Source: Bacteroidales bacterium (GTDB lineage: Bacteria > Bacteroidota > Bacteroidia > Bacteroidales > JAADGE01). Taken from it: a stretch of 64,000 nucleotides of DNA. The notes under the pieces are model-generated. The model saw only the letters and a list, made by a program, of their open reading frames with translations, did not search any database and was not told where the DNA came from. Of the stretch, positions 24,143 to 33,843 are shown piece after piece (within the stretch, counting starts at the first letter, position 1; each line of letters starts with the position of its first letter). The DNA lies in contig JAIORQ010000049.1 in the NCBI GenBank assembly GCA_021108035.1, positions 58,433-122,432 of the forward strand, read 5' to 3'. The position numbers and the translations under genes were made by a program.

Positions 24143-25435
24143 TCATTTATGTTTTTTTATTGACCGGATCAAAAATATAATTCCAATTGCTAAGGATAAT
24201 ATACCGAGAGCAAATACACCCGAATAATCTATAATCTTGTAGAAAAATATACCGATAATAGGAACAAAAACACTTCTGAAACCTGTCAGAGAAAGATGTA
24301 TTGATTGATATTCTGCCGCGTCTTCATCTTTTGCAAAATATGCCGAACCTATATACCATAATAATCCCATCATTGCTCCGAATATTCCGTATGACAAGAA
24401 TGAAATAAGTAAAGTGTAGTAGATTTTTATCCCGAAAACTTCTGTATAATTCGGAAAGTATTCGGTTAATCCCATGAAAAGTATATACACAAGCATAAAT
24501 ATAAAGGCGATAATACCAAACTTTCGGGGATTAACTTTGCCTAAAAGTTTACCGAAGAAAGGTATTAATATTATTGATACTGTTGTGTAAAAGTTCTTGT
24601 AAAAAGCTATGCCTGAATAACTTAATTTCAAATGATTTTCCAAAAATAATGCAATAACAGCAATGGTTACAAGCCAAGCAAATCCGTAGAACATAAAACC
24701 TATTTCAAAATCTCTGAAAGGCTTGTTGGTTTTAATAATATGCAACATATTTGCACGGATATCTTTCAAAGTTTCTCTTATACTTCTTTTTTTGTTTTGA
24801 GAAACAGGCGGAGAATAATTTATTTGAGTCAGTATAAAGATTGACAGTATTCCCAAAAATGCCAAAAAAGGATATACATATGTATAAGCATTAGCTTGTT
24901 TATCAAGAAGTATCCCGAACAGGAAAGTAGCAATTAACATTACAATTCTGTTTGCTGTTATTGAATATCCGTACAATTTACTGAAATTCTCATGTTTATA
25001 ATTGGTTTTCAAAAATCCGTTTATAGTGGGAAATATCAAAGGATTTGCAGAGTAATAGATCAAGAAAATTCCGAGAAAAATAAATTGATACCAAATTTGT
25101 TCTGTTTGGCCGGTAATGCTTTTCGGAAAAAATAATAACAAGAGTAACGGAGCTCTGGTTAGTATTGCTACATATCTTAACATCTTCCTTTTTCTGACTG
25201 TTCTTTTCAGTAATTCATTAAGAGGAACAGATGCGAGCAAAACAATAACCATAAATTGAAAAAGAAAAGCAATTTGATACGGAGAACCTTTTAGCCCTTT
25301 AATCAAGACAAATTCATTAAGTGCCAATACACCGAGAATAATTCCGTCAATGATTGAATATATGAGATGCAGATAAAATGTTTTCTTCTCCTTGATTGAA
25401 TCAAAGTTTATTACAAATTTTTTCATATTCCTCAA
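24143..25435 (-). CDS. MFS transporter
   Basis: A 430-aa polytopic protein with about twelve hydrophobic helices in two halves and a basic central loop (NKKRSIRETLKDIRANML around residue 215), the usual layout of the major facilitator superfamily. No substrate-diagnostic motif is visible. It is 80 bp upstream of the ADP-dependent kinase on the same strand, so a sugar-related role is possible but unproved. Confidence 0.85.
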   Translation of the reverse strand: MRNMKKFVINFDSIKEKKTFYLHLIYSIIDGIILGVLALNEFVLIKGLKGSPYQIAFLFQFMVIVLLASVPLNELLKRTVRKRKMLRYVAILTRAPLLLLLFFPKSITGQTEQIWYQFIFLGIFLIYYSANPLIFPTINGFLKTNYKHENFSKLYGYSITANRIVMLIATFLFGILLDKQANAYTYVYPFLAFLGILSIFILTQINYSPPVSQNKKRSIRETLKDIRANMLHIIKTNKPFRDFEIGFMFYGFAWLVTIAVIALFLENHLKLSYSGIAFYKNFYTTVSIILIPFFGKLLGKVNPRKFGIIAFIFMLVYILFMGLTEYFPNYTEVFGIKIYYTLLISFLSYGIFGAMMGLLWYIGSAYFAKDEDAAEYQSIHLSLTGFRSVFVPIIGIFFYKIIDYSGVFALGILSLAIGIIFLIRSIKKHK

Positions 25436-25542
25436 TTCCGAAGGTTAAATCCAAAAACGCTGATAGTAAGTCATTACTGAAAATTATAAACAAACAAGTT
25501 GTCTATAATTTTGTTGTTTATATTTAAAATTGTTCCTGCGAC

Positions 25543-25608
25543 ATTGTTGAATTGTTACATTGTTAAATTGCTAAAAAATAACAATGTAGCAATGAAACAA
25601 TTGAACAA
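25543..25608. repeat. Fold-back tandem repeat (ATTGTT/AACAAT family)
   Basis: ATTGTTGAATTGTTACATTGTT words are followed by complementary AACAATGTAGCAATGAAACAATT words, giving an imperfect hairpin around 25572-25580. This is the same family as 3695-3770 and 44961-44990. It lies in the 236-bp gap between folD and the MFS gene. Confidence 0.75.
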
Positions 25609-25671
25609 GTTATGGTGCTGCTAATCAGTAAGTAATCTGATGATTTGTGTGTTTTAGATTATTGAAAATAT

Positions 25672-26559
25672 CTATTTATAAACTTCTTTTTTAGCGGCAG
25701 CCAAAGTATTCTTTAATAAAGAAACAATAGTCATAGGCCCGACACCTCCGGGAACAGGAGTTATATATGAGCACAGGGGAGCGACTTCGTCAAATTTTAC
25801 ATCGCCTTTTAATTTCCAACCGGATTTTGTTTGGTCGGATTTCACTCTGTGAATACCAACATCAATGATCACTGCACCCGGTTTAACCATATCTTTAGTA
25901 ACAAATTCTTTAACACCTATTGCGGCAATCAGTATATCTGCTTGTTTTGTAATTTCTTTTAAGTTTTGAGTTCTGCTGTGGCATAAAGTAACGGTTGCGT
26001 TTCCGATATCACTTTTTTGAGACAATAAGATGCTTAGCGGTTTTCCTACAATATTACTTCTTCCGATGATAACACAATGTTTTCCGGAAGTTTCGATCTT
26101 GTATCTGTTCATCAGGTCTAAAATTCCTTGCGGAGTGGCTGAGATAAAAGTGGGTAGGCCGAGAGTCATTCTGCCGATGTTTACGGGATGAAATCCGTCG
26201 ACATCTTTTGAGGGATCTATGGCTTCAATGACTTTATCTTCAGGAATATGATCGGGTAGGGGAAGTTGGACAATAAAACCGTCAACGTCATTATTTTTGT
26301 TCAGTTTTTCAATTTCTTTGATCAATGCTTCTTCACTGACAGTATCTTCCAAACGTATTAAGCTTGATTTAAACCCGACTTGCTCACATGCCTTTACTTT
26401 ATGGGCAACATATGTTTCACTTGCACCGTCATTTCCGACTAATATTGCAGACAGATGAGGTTGTTTTTTTCCTCTTTTGATCATTTGTGATACTTCCTCT
26501 GCAATTTCGTCTTTAATTTGCTTTGAAATTAATTTTCCGTCAAGAATTTGAAAATCCAT
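25672..26559 (-). CDS. folD: Bifunctional methylenetetrahydrofolate dehydrogenase/cyclohydrolase
   Basis: A 295-aa FolD converting 5,10-methylene-THF to 10-formyl-THF in one-carbon metabolism. The N-terminal catalytic segment [26 protein letters not shown] contains the active-site Lys (YVxxKxK). The family signatures [39 protein letters not shown] (NADP loop) and the C-terminal [18 protein letters not shown] are intact. Length is normal. ffh lies upstream on the same strand, 113 bp away. Confidence 0.97.
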   Translation of the reverse strand: MDFQILDGKLISKQIKDEIAEEVSQMIKRGKKQPHLSAILVGNDGASETYVAHKVKACEQVGFKSSLIRLEDTVSEEALIKEIEKLNKNNDVDGFIVQLPLPDHIPEDKVIEAIDPSKDVDGFHPVNIGRMTLGLPTFISATPQGILDLMNRYKIETSGKHCVIIGRSNIVGKPLSILLSQKSDIGNATVTLCHSRTQNLKEITKQADILIAAIGVKEFVTKDMVKPGAVIIDVGIHRVKSDQTKSGWKLKGDVKFDEVAPLCSYITPVPGGVGPMTIVSLLKNTLAAAKKEVYK

Positions 26560-26672
26560 AATGTCCTGTTTTGTATTGATTATTGTATTAATTAATAAGG
26601 AAAGTTATTATTATTTAATGAGTAAACCGGTTTAAGGGAATATTGGAATTACGGAATAATGAACATTCTCAC

Positions 26673-28007
26673 TTACTTTCTTTTTCTTTTAATATTTTGC
26701 ATGGCACCTGCCATATTTCCGCCTCCTTGAACCATTCTCATCATTTTTTTGGTATCCCCGAATTGTTTTATCAATCGATTGACTTCTTGCAGATCGGTAC
26801 CGCTTCCTTTTGCTATACGTTTTCTTCGGCTGCCGTTAATGACCTTTGGGTTAGTACGTTCTTCCGGAGTCATGGATTTAATAATTGCTTCAATACTTTT
26901 AAATGCATCATCGTCAATATCCAAATTTTTTGTCATTTTACCCATACCGGGAATCATTGAAACAAGGTCCTTAATATTTCCCATCTTCTTAATGGAATTA
27001 AGCTGCTTCAGGAAGTCATTAAAATCAAATTGGTTTTTGGCAATACGCTTTTGAAGTCTTCTTGCTTCTTCTTGGTCAATTTGTTCTTCTGCTTTTTCAA
27101 CGAGAGAAACAATATCACCCATACCCAAAATCCTGTCAGCCATACGCTTGGGGTAGAAAATGTCTAAAGCATCGACTTTTTCACCTGTACCGACAAATTT
27201 AATCGGTTTATTTACTACACTTCTGATAGTTAATGCAGCACCGCCTCTTGTATCACCGTCCAATTTTGTTAATACAACACCATCAAAATTAAGTAAATCG
27301 TTAAATTCTTTTGCGGTATTAACAGCATCTTGTCCGGTCATTGAGTCAACAACAAAAAGTATTTCGTCCGGTTTAACGGCTTTTTTAATGTCGCTTATCT
27401 CTTTCATCATTTCTTGATCAATGGCAAGACGGCCTGCGGTGTCAATTATCACAACATCATGTGCATTGTTTTTTGCATAGTTTAGAGCGGCTTTAGCAAT
27501 TTTTACAGGGTTTTTGTTGTCTTCTTCAGTATAAACAGAAACCCCGATTTGTTCAGCCATTACTTTCAACTGCTCTATTGCTGCGGGACGATATACGTCA
27601 CCTGCAACCAATAAGGGATTTTTACCTTTTTTCTGTTTAAGTAAATTAGAGAGTTTTGCCGTGAAAGTTGTTTTACCTGAACCTTGAAGCCCGGCAATAA
27701 GAATAACAGTAAACGTTTTTTGCAGATTAATGTCGGCATGTTCTCCTCCCATTAATTCTACAAGTTCGCTGTGTACTATTTTAATGATTTGCTGTTTGGG
27801 TTGAATTGATTTAACAACATCAGCCCCCATAGCTTTATCTTTCACATTATTTGTAAAGTCTTTTGCTGTCTTATAGCTGACATCGGCGTCCAATAATGCT
27901 CTTCTTACATCTTTTAATGCATCAGCAATATTTATTTCGGTTATTCTGCCTTGTCCTTTGAGTATTTTAAATGATCGCTCAAGTCTTTCAGATAAATTAT
28001 CAAACAT
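26673..28007 (-). CDS. ffh: Signal recognition particle GTPase Ffh
   Basis: A 444-aa SRP54 homologue that binds signal sequences and SRP RNA and targets ribosomes to the membrane. The N domain is at 1-85. The G domain has the P-loop [14 protein letters not shown] (about 107-120), DTAGR (about 190) and [10 protein letters not shown] (about 248). The Met-rich M domain has the RNA-binding [12 protein letters not shown] near residue 400 and the tail [16 protein letters not shown]. Complete and ordinary. An upstream word-repeat gap separates it from the divergent tRNA genes. Confidence 0.97.
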   Translation of the reverse strand: MFDNLSERLERSFKILKGQGRITEINIADALKDVRRALLDADVSYKTAKDFTNNVKDKAMGADVVKSIQPKQQIIKIVHSELVELMGGEHADINLQKTFTVILIAGLQGSGKTTFTAKLSNLLKQKKGKNPLLVAGDVYRPAAIEQLKVMAEQIGVSVYTEEDNKNPVKIAKAALNYAKNNAHDVVIIDTAGRLAIDQEMMKEISDIKKAVKPDEILFVVDSMTGQDAVNTAKEFNDLLNFDGVVLTKLDGDTRGGAALTIRSVVNKPIKFVGTGEKVDALDIFYPKRMADRILGMGDIVSLVEKAEEQIDQEEARRLQKRIAKNQFDFNDFLKQLNSIKKMGNIKDLVSMIPGMGKMTKNLDIDDDAFKSIEAIIKSMTPEERTNPKVINGSRRKRIAKGSGTDLQEVNRLIKQFGDTKKMMRMVQGGGNMAGAMQNIKRKRK

Positions 28008-28009
28008 TA

Positions 28010-28105
28010 TTTAGAAGTTAGAAATTAAAAATTAGATTTTAGAATTATAATACAAGTAACTGATAATCTAAACTTGCAACCCACCTGCAACCTGCAACAT
28101 TTTTT
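28010..28105. repeat. Degenerate word repeats upstream of ffh
   Basis: TTAGAAGTTAGAAATTAAAAATTAGATTTTAGA-type words (28012-28043) closely resemble the 20-bp word duplicated at 2524-2564. They are followed at 28073-28098 by CTTGCAACCCACCTGCAACCTGCAAC-like words. No gene is present. Confidence 0.6.
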
Positions 28106-28172
28106 AAATATCAAATTTTATCAGCTTGCAAAGATAAAAAAATTATCAGAATGTAAATTTTTTTAAAAAAAT

Positions 28173-28202
28173 TTTGCGAGTGAAAAATTTATTTTAAATT
28201 TG
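28173..28202 (+). promoter_or_regulatory. Promoter of the tRNA-Gly/tRNA-Leu pair
   Basis: TTTG at 28173-28176 and TAAATTTG at 28195-28202 are separated by 18 bp. This is close to the Bacteroidota housekeeping consensus TTTG-N19-21-TAnnTTTG, and it lies 10 bp before the tRNA-Gly 5' end. Confidence 0.75.
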
Positions 28203-28212
28203 CATCCGTTTT

Positions 28213-28285
<73 letters not shown>

Positions 28286-28313
28286 CTTTTTTTATGTAAA
28301 AATATCAATTGTT

Positions 28314-28399
28314 GCCCGGATGGCGGAATTGGTAGACGCGCGGGACTTAAAATCCCGTGTTCAGTAATGAACGTGCCGGTTCGATGCCGGCTCCGGGTA
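28314..28399 (+). tRNA. tRNA-Leu (TAA)
   Basis: An 86-nt class II tRNA with a long variable arm (TGTTCAGTAATGAACG). The acceptor stem is GCCCGGA/TCCGGGT (first pair G-U), the anticodon loop CTTAAAA gives TAA, and the T-arm is GCCGG-TTCGATG-CCGGC. Its last seven bases and the following terminator region are duplicated 848 bp downstream. Confidence 0.95.
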
Positions 28400-28406
28400 C
28401 GGAAGA

Positions 28407-28432
28407 AGCTCTCATATTTGGGAGCTTTTTTT
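28407..28432 (+). terminator. Terminator of the tRNA operon
   Basis: Stem AGCTCTC / GGGAGCT (one G-T pair), loop ATATTT, followed by seven T. It lies 8 bp after tRNA-Leu. Confidence 0.8.
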
Positions 28433-28635
28433 ATGAGCAAACCTTATCTTGTTTCCATTAATTTATGGTATTATTTTTTTTTGTACATTTATACTCAAAA
28501 AATAATTTTAGACAAAACTCACTGATGAAAAATAACAAATTTACCGGACTTTATTTAAATACAAAGTTGAAGACGAAAATGATATATTACAAATTCGTTA
28601 AAAATTACAAATACTCTGAAACATGCAGAATAGTT

Positions 28636-29196
28636 ATGGATTTCAAAAAACAAATCTTTATTTCAAGTATAGTTATTTTTATAAGTATTATTTTTGCCGG
28701 TTGTTTCATCCTGAAAAATGATAAGCAAGAATATTCTTCTGACCTCACACAAGAAAAAATTACAATTCAAGGACTTGTTCAAATTCATTATCCATACTGT
28801 GGTGGTGCAAGTCCGCCGCCTGAATTGGAGCAAGGAAGATTTTCTCCGATGGCAAATTCGAGTTTTTTTATTGTAATAAAAGAAGATTCTTCAAGAACTC
28901 CTGTTGACAGTTTCATTACTGATAAAAAAGGATATTTTGAGATTAAATTAATTCCCGATGAGTATTCAATTTTCGGTACAAATAAAATGCTTTCTTTTGA
29001 GGAATTTATTAAAAGCCATAACGGAGACGGACAAAATACTTTTAGTTTAGGAACAGAATGCTTACAAGAATGGTATAACAAACCGGATTTTGTTCTGAAT
29101 GCAAAAAATGACACTATGATAAACATAATGTTTTATTCCCAATGTTATACCGGAATAAATCCCTGTTTAATGTATAACGGACCGTATCCTCCGTAA
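28636..29196 (+). CDS. Small lipoprotein between the duplicated tRNA-Leu ends
   Basis: A 186-aa protein when started at the ATG at 28636, which gives a proper lipoprotein signal MDFKKQIFISSIVIFISIIFAGC; upstream ATGs lack a signal. The mature part begins with ITIQGLVQIHYPYCGGASPPPELEQ. It contains a DSFITDKKGYFEIKLIPDEYSI segment of the carboxypeptidase-regulatory-like beta-sandwich type, and ends in a Cys-containing CLQEWYNKP...CYTGINPCL region. The function is unknown. It is the only gene inside the att-like repeat pair. Confidence 0.75.
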   Translation: MDFKKQIFISSIVIFISIIFAGCFILKNDKQEYSSDLTQEKITIQGLVQIHYPYCGGASPPPELEQGRFSPMANSSFFIVIKEDSSRTPVDSFITDKKGYFEIKLIPDEYSIFGTNKMLSFEEFIKSHNGDGQNTFSLGTECLQEWYNKPDFVLNAKNDTMINIMFYSQCYTGINPCLMYNGPYPP

Positions 29197-29429
29197 ATGA
29201 AAATATCATATTTATTTTATCTTAATTGAGCGATTGTTTGCCGGGTACGGAAGAAGCTCTCATATTTGGAGGCTTTTTTATTATTACACATGATTGGAGT
29301 AAAATTTGTACATGATTATTATAAAAAAAATGAATTTTTTGCATATGAAATAATTTATATCTAAAATTGTCGTATATTTATATAAACACATAGTTCTTTT
29401 TTGTTCATACAATTGTCAACTTCATCGTC

Positions 29430-29966
29430 ATGGTTATATCCGGGAATATAAACACAGAGTTTTTATATCAAAAAAGGGAGCCAATCGTTTTTGCAATTAA
29501 GTTTCCTTCAAAAGTTAAAGATTTTTTTAAGACTATATTAGGTTTATTTGGATTAGTAATTATCTTCATTCCTTTATATTATACTTTATTATTACCGGTT
29601 TCCTTAATTTTTTATTCTTTTCTTTATAATAAAATCAAAGATTACAGCGAAGCAGTTATCTTTTTTAAGTCTTTAAAAGATAATGAAAAGGAAAAAGTTT
29701 TAGGAGATTTTAAACAGATTAATAAAGGCTTTTCTGTAATTGCAAAAGATTTGAAGCATAATCGCTATAAAATTTATTGGACTGCACCTTTATATAAATC
29801 TTTCAAAAAAATTAAAACTGTTTTTACTGATATTGAAGATGAATTACTTACTCTTAATTCTACAGGCACTTTCAACGTACCGGATGTTTCGGATTCTGAA
29901 ATGATCTCATATTTGTCTAAAAAAAGAACAGCCTACAATAATATTGTCAAAAAAGAATTATTTTAG
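29430..29966 (+). CDS. Membrane protein directly upstream of PemK-like toxin (possible antitoxin partner)
   Basis: A 178-aa protein with a strongly hydrophobic segment at about 35-65 (ILGLFGLVIIFIPLYYTLLLPVSLIFYSF) and a soluble, charged C-terminal part with an acidic stretch (TDIEDELLTLNS) and VPDVSDSEMISYLSKKR. No known antitoxin DNA-binding domain is seen. Its stop codon is followed at once by the ATG of the PemK/MazF-like gene (TAGATG), so the two are surely co-translated. A membrane-tethered antitoxin is an attractive but untested reading; an unrelated membrane protein is the alternative. Confidence 0.6.
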   Translation: MVISGNINTEFLYQKREPIVFAIKFPSKVKDFFKTILGLFGLVIIFIPLYYTLLLPVSLIFYSFLYNKIKDYSEAVIFFKSLKDNEKEKVLGDFKQINKGFSVIAKDLKHNRYKIYWTAPLYKSFKKIKTVFTDIEDELLTLNSTGTFNVPDVSDSEMISYLSKKRTAYNNIVKKELF

Positions 29967-30311
29967 ATGAATTTCCGCCAAAGAGACATTGTACTTTTAG
30001 ACTTTCAATTACCAAAGCAAGATGTTGAAGAGCATCCGTGGATTATTATATCAAATAATGATATACATGAAAATGAAGATTACTTTATTGCTGTAATGAT
30101 GAGCAGTAAAAAACAAGACGATTATTTTTCTTTTTGGATTGAAGATGAAATGTTAACAGTTCCACCAAAAAAGAAATCTCAAATAAGGTGTAATATCATT
30201 AATCTATTTGACAAAGTTGAACTAAAAGGAAAGGCAATATCAAGAATAAAGGAGATTTCTTTTGATAAATTAATAGATCATATTTTCAACTTTACTTTTT
30301 CAACAGATTAA
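29967..30311 (+). CDS. PemK/MazF-like endoribonuclease toxin
   Basis: A 114-aa protein with the type II toxin fold pattern: an N-terminal RQRDIVLLDFQLP strand, then HPWIIISNNDIHE (analogous to the RPxxVIS strand), YFIAVMMSSKKQDDYFSFWI, KKSQIRCNIINLFDKVELKGKAISRI, and a final helix DKLIDHIFNF. Members cleave mRNA or tRNA. The catalytic Arg/Thr of classical MazF cannot be aligned with certainty. It follows its putative partner with zero spacing, close to the tRNA-Leu att-like repeat, which fits a mobile accessory region. Confidence 0.65.
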   Translation: MNFRQRDIVLLDFQLPKQDVEEHPWIIISNNDIHENEDYFIAVMMSSKKQDDYFSFWIEDEMLTVPPKKKSQIRCNIINLFDKVELKGKAISRIKEISFDKLIDHIFNFTFSTD

Positions 30312-30376
30312 AAAGCCCAGGATAAATTCCATTTTTTATTGTATAATGGTTTTAAGTTTACCTTGCAGGTGTTTCC

Positions 30377-30409
30377 AAAACAAAAGAGACTGTCTACAGG
30401 ACTGTCTCT
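30377..30409 (-). terminator. Terminator of the ABCG-like transporter gene
   Basis: On the minus strand AGAGACAGTC-CTGTA-GACAGTCTCT forms a 10-bp stem with one mismatch, followed by TTTTGTTTT. It lies 16 bp past the stop codon of the minus-strand gene. Confidence 0.65.
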
Positions 30410-30424
30410 GAAGAATACATATTT

Positions 30425-33400
30425 CTATTTCCTATCAAATAAATCCATAAACTTCCTAAACAAACTAAAGATCAAAGTAAGATAAATAATTAAGGATGTA
30501 AACCAAATAAAGATTATGTTAAACCAAACTGTATCAAATGTTTTATTGCCAATTTTTTTTACAGGTGAGTAGAAATGTGCTCTCCCGTTAACAGATTCGG
30601 GTATTTTGAAAATTGGGTCAATTATCTGTACTAAATCTTCTCCCTCTTCTTTTATTGCATCAAATTCACCTTTGTTTTTCAAAATTTCTTCCAATTGTTT
30701 ATTGTGGTTTTTAATTTTTAGCTGATAAACACTTTCAGTACTTCCGTATTTGTCTGTCAGGTAATGTGATACAGAATCATATTTTAAATTCAATTTGTAT
30801 TGTTCGGCTCTGTAATATTTTGACAGTTCATTAAAATAATCTTGAAGTTTTTCTTTACCCTCGTTGTTAAATCTATTAGGATTTAAATAGTATCTTGTAT
30901 CAAATTTTATATCAGTTTGTTTATTGAGTTTAGAGATTTCATTTTTTAAAATACTTACATATCTTAAAGCTTGATTATCATTTACATTATTATTAAAATT
31001 ATCAGATATTCTGTTTGAATATTTTTCGAGTTCCGGAATTAAATATGACACTTTATAATTGTTTCTGCTCTTTTCTGATTCAACTTCAAAATAATATTTT
31101 TCATATTTATTGTTTTTAAATTGGGCAACAGCTAATGCTTCATATGCCCAACGAGATGTCATCAAATCTCCGATAACAGGAACCTCTTTAAATGAAGTAA
31201 AGTCTTTATGCAATTTTGTAAAGTCAACAATAACCCCACTAAACAACAATTGAGGCACAAGTATAAACGGGATAATAATATATATTGTAACAACCGAATC
31301 AAATGCTGATGAAATATTTAAGCCCAAAATGTTTGCAAATGCTGCTGCTGAAAACAGAATCAACCAATAAGTAAGTGTCATTCCTTGAATTCCCAATATC
31401 CAATTACCGACAAGAATAAATGAAAGAGTTTGAACAGCGGAAATTACAAGTAATACAAAGATCTTTGAATTCAAATAGCTGAATTTACTTAAATGTAAGA
31501 ACTTTTCTCGTTTTAATATTCTTCTGTCTTTTATGATTTCTTCAGCACTAAGTGTCATCCCGAAAAACAAAGCAACAGTTACTGCCATAAATAAGTATGC
31601 AGTAAGATTAACATTTTCAGCAAAGATATATGCATCCGGGTCAGCATCGGTGCCGCTTATGTATTTAGTGAAATAACCCAGAATAACAGCAAGCAAAGGA
31701 GCTTCAAGAAATGTTATCAGCAAATATTGTTTGTTGGTAAGTTTTGCTTTGATATTTCGTATTGTAAATATCAAGAACTGCCTGAATTTTGAGGGTGTTT
31801 TAAAGTAATTATCAGGTAATTTTGATTTTTTTATATCAACTTCAGGAACTTCTTCTTTTTGTTTAATCTCATTTTTATATTTTAAATACCACTCTTTAGG
31901 ACTAACTTTACGTTCCTTTGTAAATTTCCCGAATTCATCAACCATTTTTGCTTCGAGAATTTGCAGTGGTTGTTCGGCATTTACATTACCGCAAGTCGTG
32001 CATCCGCTTTCATCCGGATTTACAAAATTTGCTGATTTTTTAAAGTAAGTTACAGCATCAACAGGATTTCCGTAATAAACAGGATGCCCGCCTTTATCCA
32101 TCATTAAAAGGCTGTCAAATAATTTGTAAATATCGGAAGACGGTTGATGAATATTTACAATTACTAATTTTCCTTTTATTGCTTGCTCTTTTAACAAATT
32201 CATTACCATATCTGAATCCATTGAGGATAAGCCTGATGTCGGCTCATCAACAATTAAAACAGAAGGTTCTCTTATTAATTCTAAAGCAATATTTAATCTT
32301 TTTCTTTGTCCGCCGCTGATAAACTTATTAATTGGGCTGCCGACCGTTAAATTTTTTGTTGCTGTTAAGTCGAGATCATTTAAAATTTTATCAACTGCCG
32401 ATTTAATTTGTTCTTCATTAAATTTACTGAAGCAAAGTTTAGCATTATAGTAGAGGTTCTGATATACAGTTAATTCTTCAATCAGCAAATCATCTTGCGG
32501 AACAAAACCAATAACACCGCTTAACTGTTCTTTTTCTTTGTGAATATCATATCCGTTAATAGTAATCTTACCGCCGTGAAGCGGATAGTTACCGTTAAAT
32601 ACATTTAATAATGTTGATTTTCCTACACCGCTTCCGCCCATAATGCCAATCAAGCGACCGGATTCTTCAACAAAACTAAACTTATGAATACCGTTTTCAG
32701 AATTTTTATAGTAAAACTCAATATTTTCAGCTCTGAAATATATTTTTGCTTCATCACCTGAATGAATGAATTTTCCGGCAATATCACTAAAATAGATTGA
32801 TTTTATTTTTGGACTTTTAATTACGGCTCCGTTATCAAATATATACATATGGTTCGGTATAATGTTTTGACTGTTTAAGAATAAACTGTCATTACCGATG
32901 TATCTTAAAATAAAAGTATTTGTGCTTTTATTATGTAAGATACTAATTTCACCGGAAATAATGCTGTGAATATGTTTAACAGAACTTTCCGAAAAATTCT
33001 TTTTTTTACTTATTATCAATAACTTATCGTTATATATACTTTTGTCATCAGTTCCTGAATTTAATTCAAAAAGTTGTTTAAATTCTTCTTCGGGGATATT
33101 AAAAATATCAGAAATGGTTTTTACAAAATCAAGTTCTTTTTCTGTAATAACACCGTTTTCAATAATAAATTCCAGTAGCCTGATCAAAACAACTACTTTT
33201 TCTTTTTGATGTAATTGTTCATTGATCTCACTGCAAATCTTGAGAACTTTAACAGAATTTAAAGATGTTTGTTTTTGTACTTTTCTGCTGTCATCCTTTT
33301 TTACATGATGATGAATTTTAACATATTCATTAAATAAATTCAGATATATATCTGTATGTTCTTTATTAAGCATAGCATCCAGATACGATTTTACAACTTT

Positions 33401-33487
33401 TCCTGCTTCATCTGATACATCACTGCTGTCAGCATTTGCAATTATTGCAAAAAGACGCATTAATGCTTTTAAAATTGATTCATTCAT
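30425..33487 (-). CDS. ABCG-type ATP-binding/permease fusion with TerB-like N-terminus
   Basis: A 1020-aa single-chain transporter. Residues 1-150 are helical and acidic and resemble a TerB-like module (LIRLLEFIIENGVITEKELDFVKTISDIFNI). A region of about 110 residues leads to the ATPase, with Walker A GIMGGSGVGKSTLL near 283-295, signature ISGGQRKRLNIAL near 389, and Walker B VLIVDEPTSGLSS. The C-terminal half is an ABC2-type permease (about six helices from residue 605 on), with a large polar loop at about 790-980. A CTTC motif lies near 500. The order (ATPase before membrane domain) is that of ABCG/White proteins. Substrate unknown. Confidence 0.87.
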   Translation of the reverse strand: MNESILKALMRLFAIIANADSSDVSDEAGKVVKSYLDAMLNKEHTDIYLNLFNEYVKIHHHVKKDDSRKVQKQTSLNSVKVLKICSEINEQLHQKEKVVVLIRLLEFIIENGVITEKELDFVKTISDIFNIPEEEFKQLFELNSGTDDKSIYNDKLLIISKKKNFSESSVKHIHSIISGEISILHNKSTNTFILRYIGNDSLFLNSQNIIPNHMYIFDNGAVIKSPKIKSIYFSDIAGKFIHSGDEAKIYFRAENIEFYYKNSENGIHKFSFVEESGRLIGIMGGSGVGKSTLLNVFNGNYPLHGGKITINGYDIHKEKEQLSGVIGFVPQDDLLIEELTVYQNLYYNAKLCFSKFNEEQIKSAVDKILNDLDLTATKNLTVGSPINKFISGGQRKRLNIALELIREPSVLIVDEPTSGLSSMDSDMVMNLLKEQAIKGKLVIVNIHQPSSDIYKLFDSLLMMDKGGHPVYYGNPVDAVTYFKKSANFVNPDESGCTTCGNVNAEQPLQILEAKMVDEFGKFTKERKVSPKEWYLKYKNEIKQKEEVPEVDIKKSKLPDNYFKTPSKFRQFLIFTIRNIKAKLTNKQYLLITFLEAPLLAVILGYFTKYISGTDADPDAYIFAENVNLTAYLFMAVTVALFFGMTLSAEEIIKDRRILKREKFLHLSKFSYLNSKIFVLLVISAVQTLSFILVGNWILGIQGMTLTYWLILFSAAAFANILGLNISSAFDSVVTIYIIIPFILVPQLLFSGVIVDFTKLHKDFTSFKEVPVIGDLMTSRWAYEALAVAQFKNNKYEKYYFEVESEKSRNNYKVSYLIPELEKYSNRISDNFNNNVNDNQALRYVSILKNEISKLNKQTDIKFDTRYYLNPNRFNNEGKEKLQDYFNELSKYYRAEQYKLNLKYDSVSHYLTDKYGSTESVYQLKIKNHNKQLEEILKNKGEFDAIKEEGEDLVQIIDPIFKIPESVNGRAHFYSPVKKIGNKTFDTVWFNIIFIWFTSLIIYLTLIFSLFRKFMDLFDRK

Positions 33488-33560
33488 AATCCTTATATTC
33501 TACTATTATTTTAGTGATAATTAGTTATGCATAAACATAAAAAACTGTTTTGACTTATCT

Positions 33561-33717
33561 AAAAATGATTAAATGATATAATGCTTAAATGCTATAATAA
33601 AACAAATGTTTTTAATAGCCTAAACAGTAGTTTATCAACTTATTGCATACCGGCAAAACTTAAATGTGATACAAACTAATTATTGAAGCATTTAAGCATT
33701 GCATCATTATATCATTG
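33561..33717. repeat. Long imperfect inverted word repeat (GCTTAAATGC/GCATTTAAGC)
   Basis: Words AAATGATTAAATGATATAAT-GCTTAAATGC (33563-33592) are mirrored by GCATTTAAGCATTGCATCATTATATCATT (33687-33715) across about 95 bp. The same GCATTTAAGC word occurs twice at 2595-2623. The surrounding 356-bp gap (33488-33843) has no gene; a small hairpin CCAC-TAAATTC-GTGG lies near 33759. Confidence 0.65.
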
Positions 33718-33843
33718 TAAAAAAATATACTAAATTTATTTCAATATTTATAAAGTTCCACTAAATTCGTGGTAGTACCATCCTTATATATTGAACAATT
33801 ATTAAACGAATATATATAATTTAAGAGATATACAGTTAATTTT

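Larger units (their letters stand above)
28393..29269. repeat. 29-bp direct repeat from tRNA-Leu 3' end bracketing a lipoprotein gene (att-like)
   Basis: An identical 29-bp sequence (starting CCGGGTACGGAAGAAGCTCT) lies at 28393-28421 and 29241-29269. The first copy covers the last seven bases of tRNA-Leu plus the start of its terminator; the second is followed by a degraded terminator (GGAGGC instead of GGGAGC). The bracketed 848 bp hold one lipoprotein gene. A duplicated tRNA 3' end is the usual scar of tRNA-site integration, though a local duplication is also possible. No integrase is present between the copies. Confidence 0.7.

Noticed and set aside
29241..29282. A second tRNA gene near 29240
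   Set aside because: Only the last seven bases of tRNA-Leu and its downstream region are present; no cloverleaf can form.
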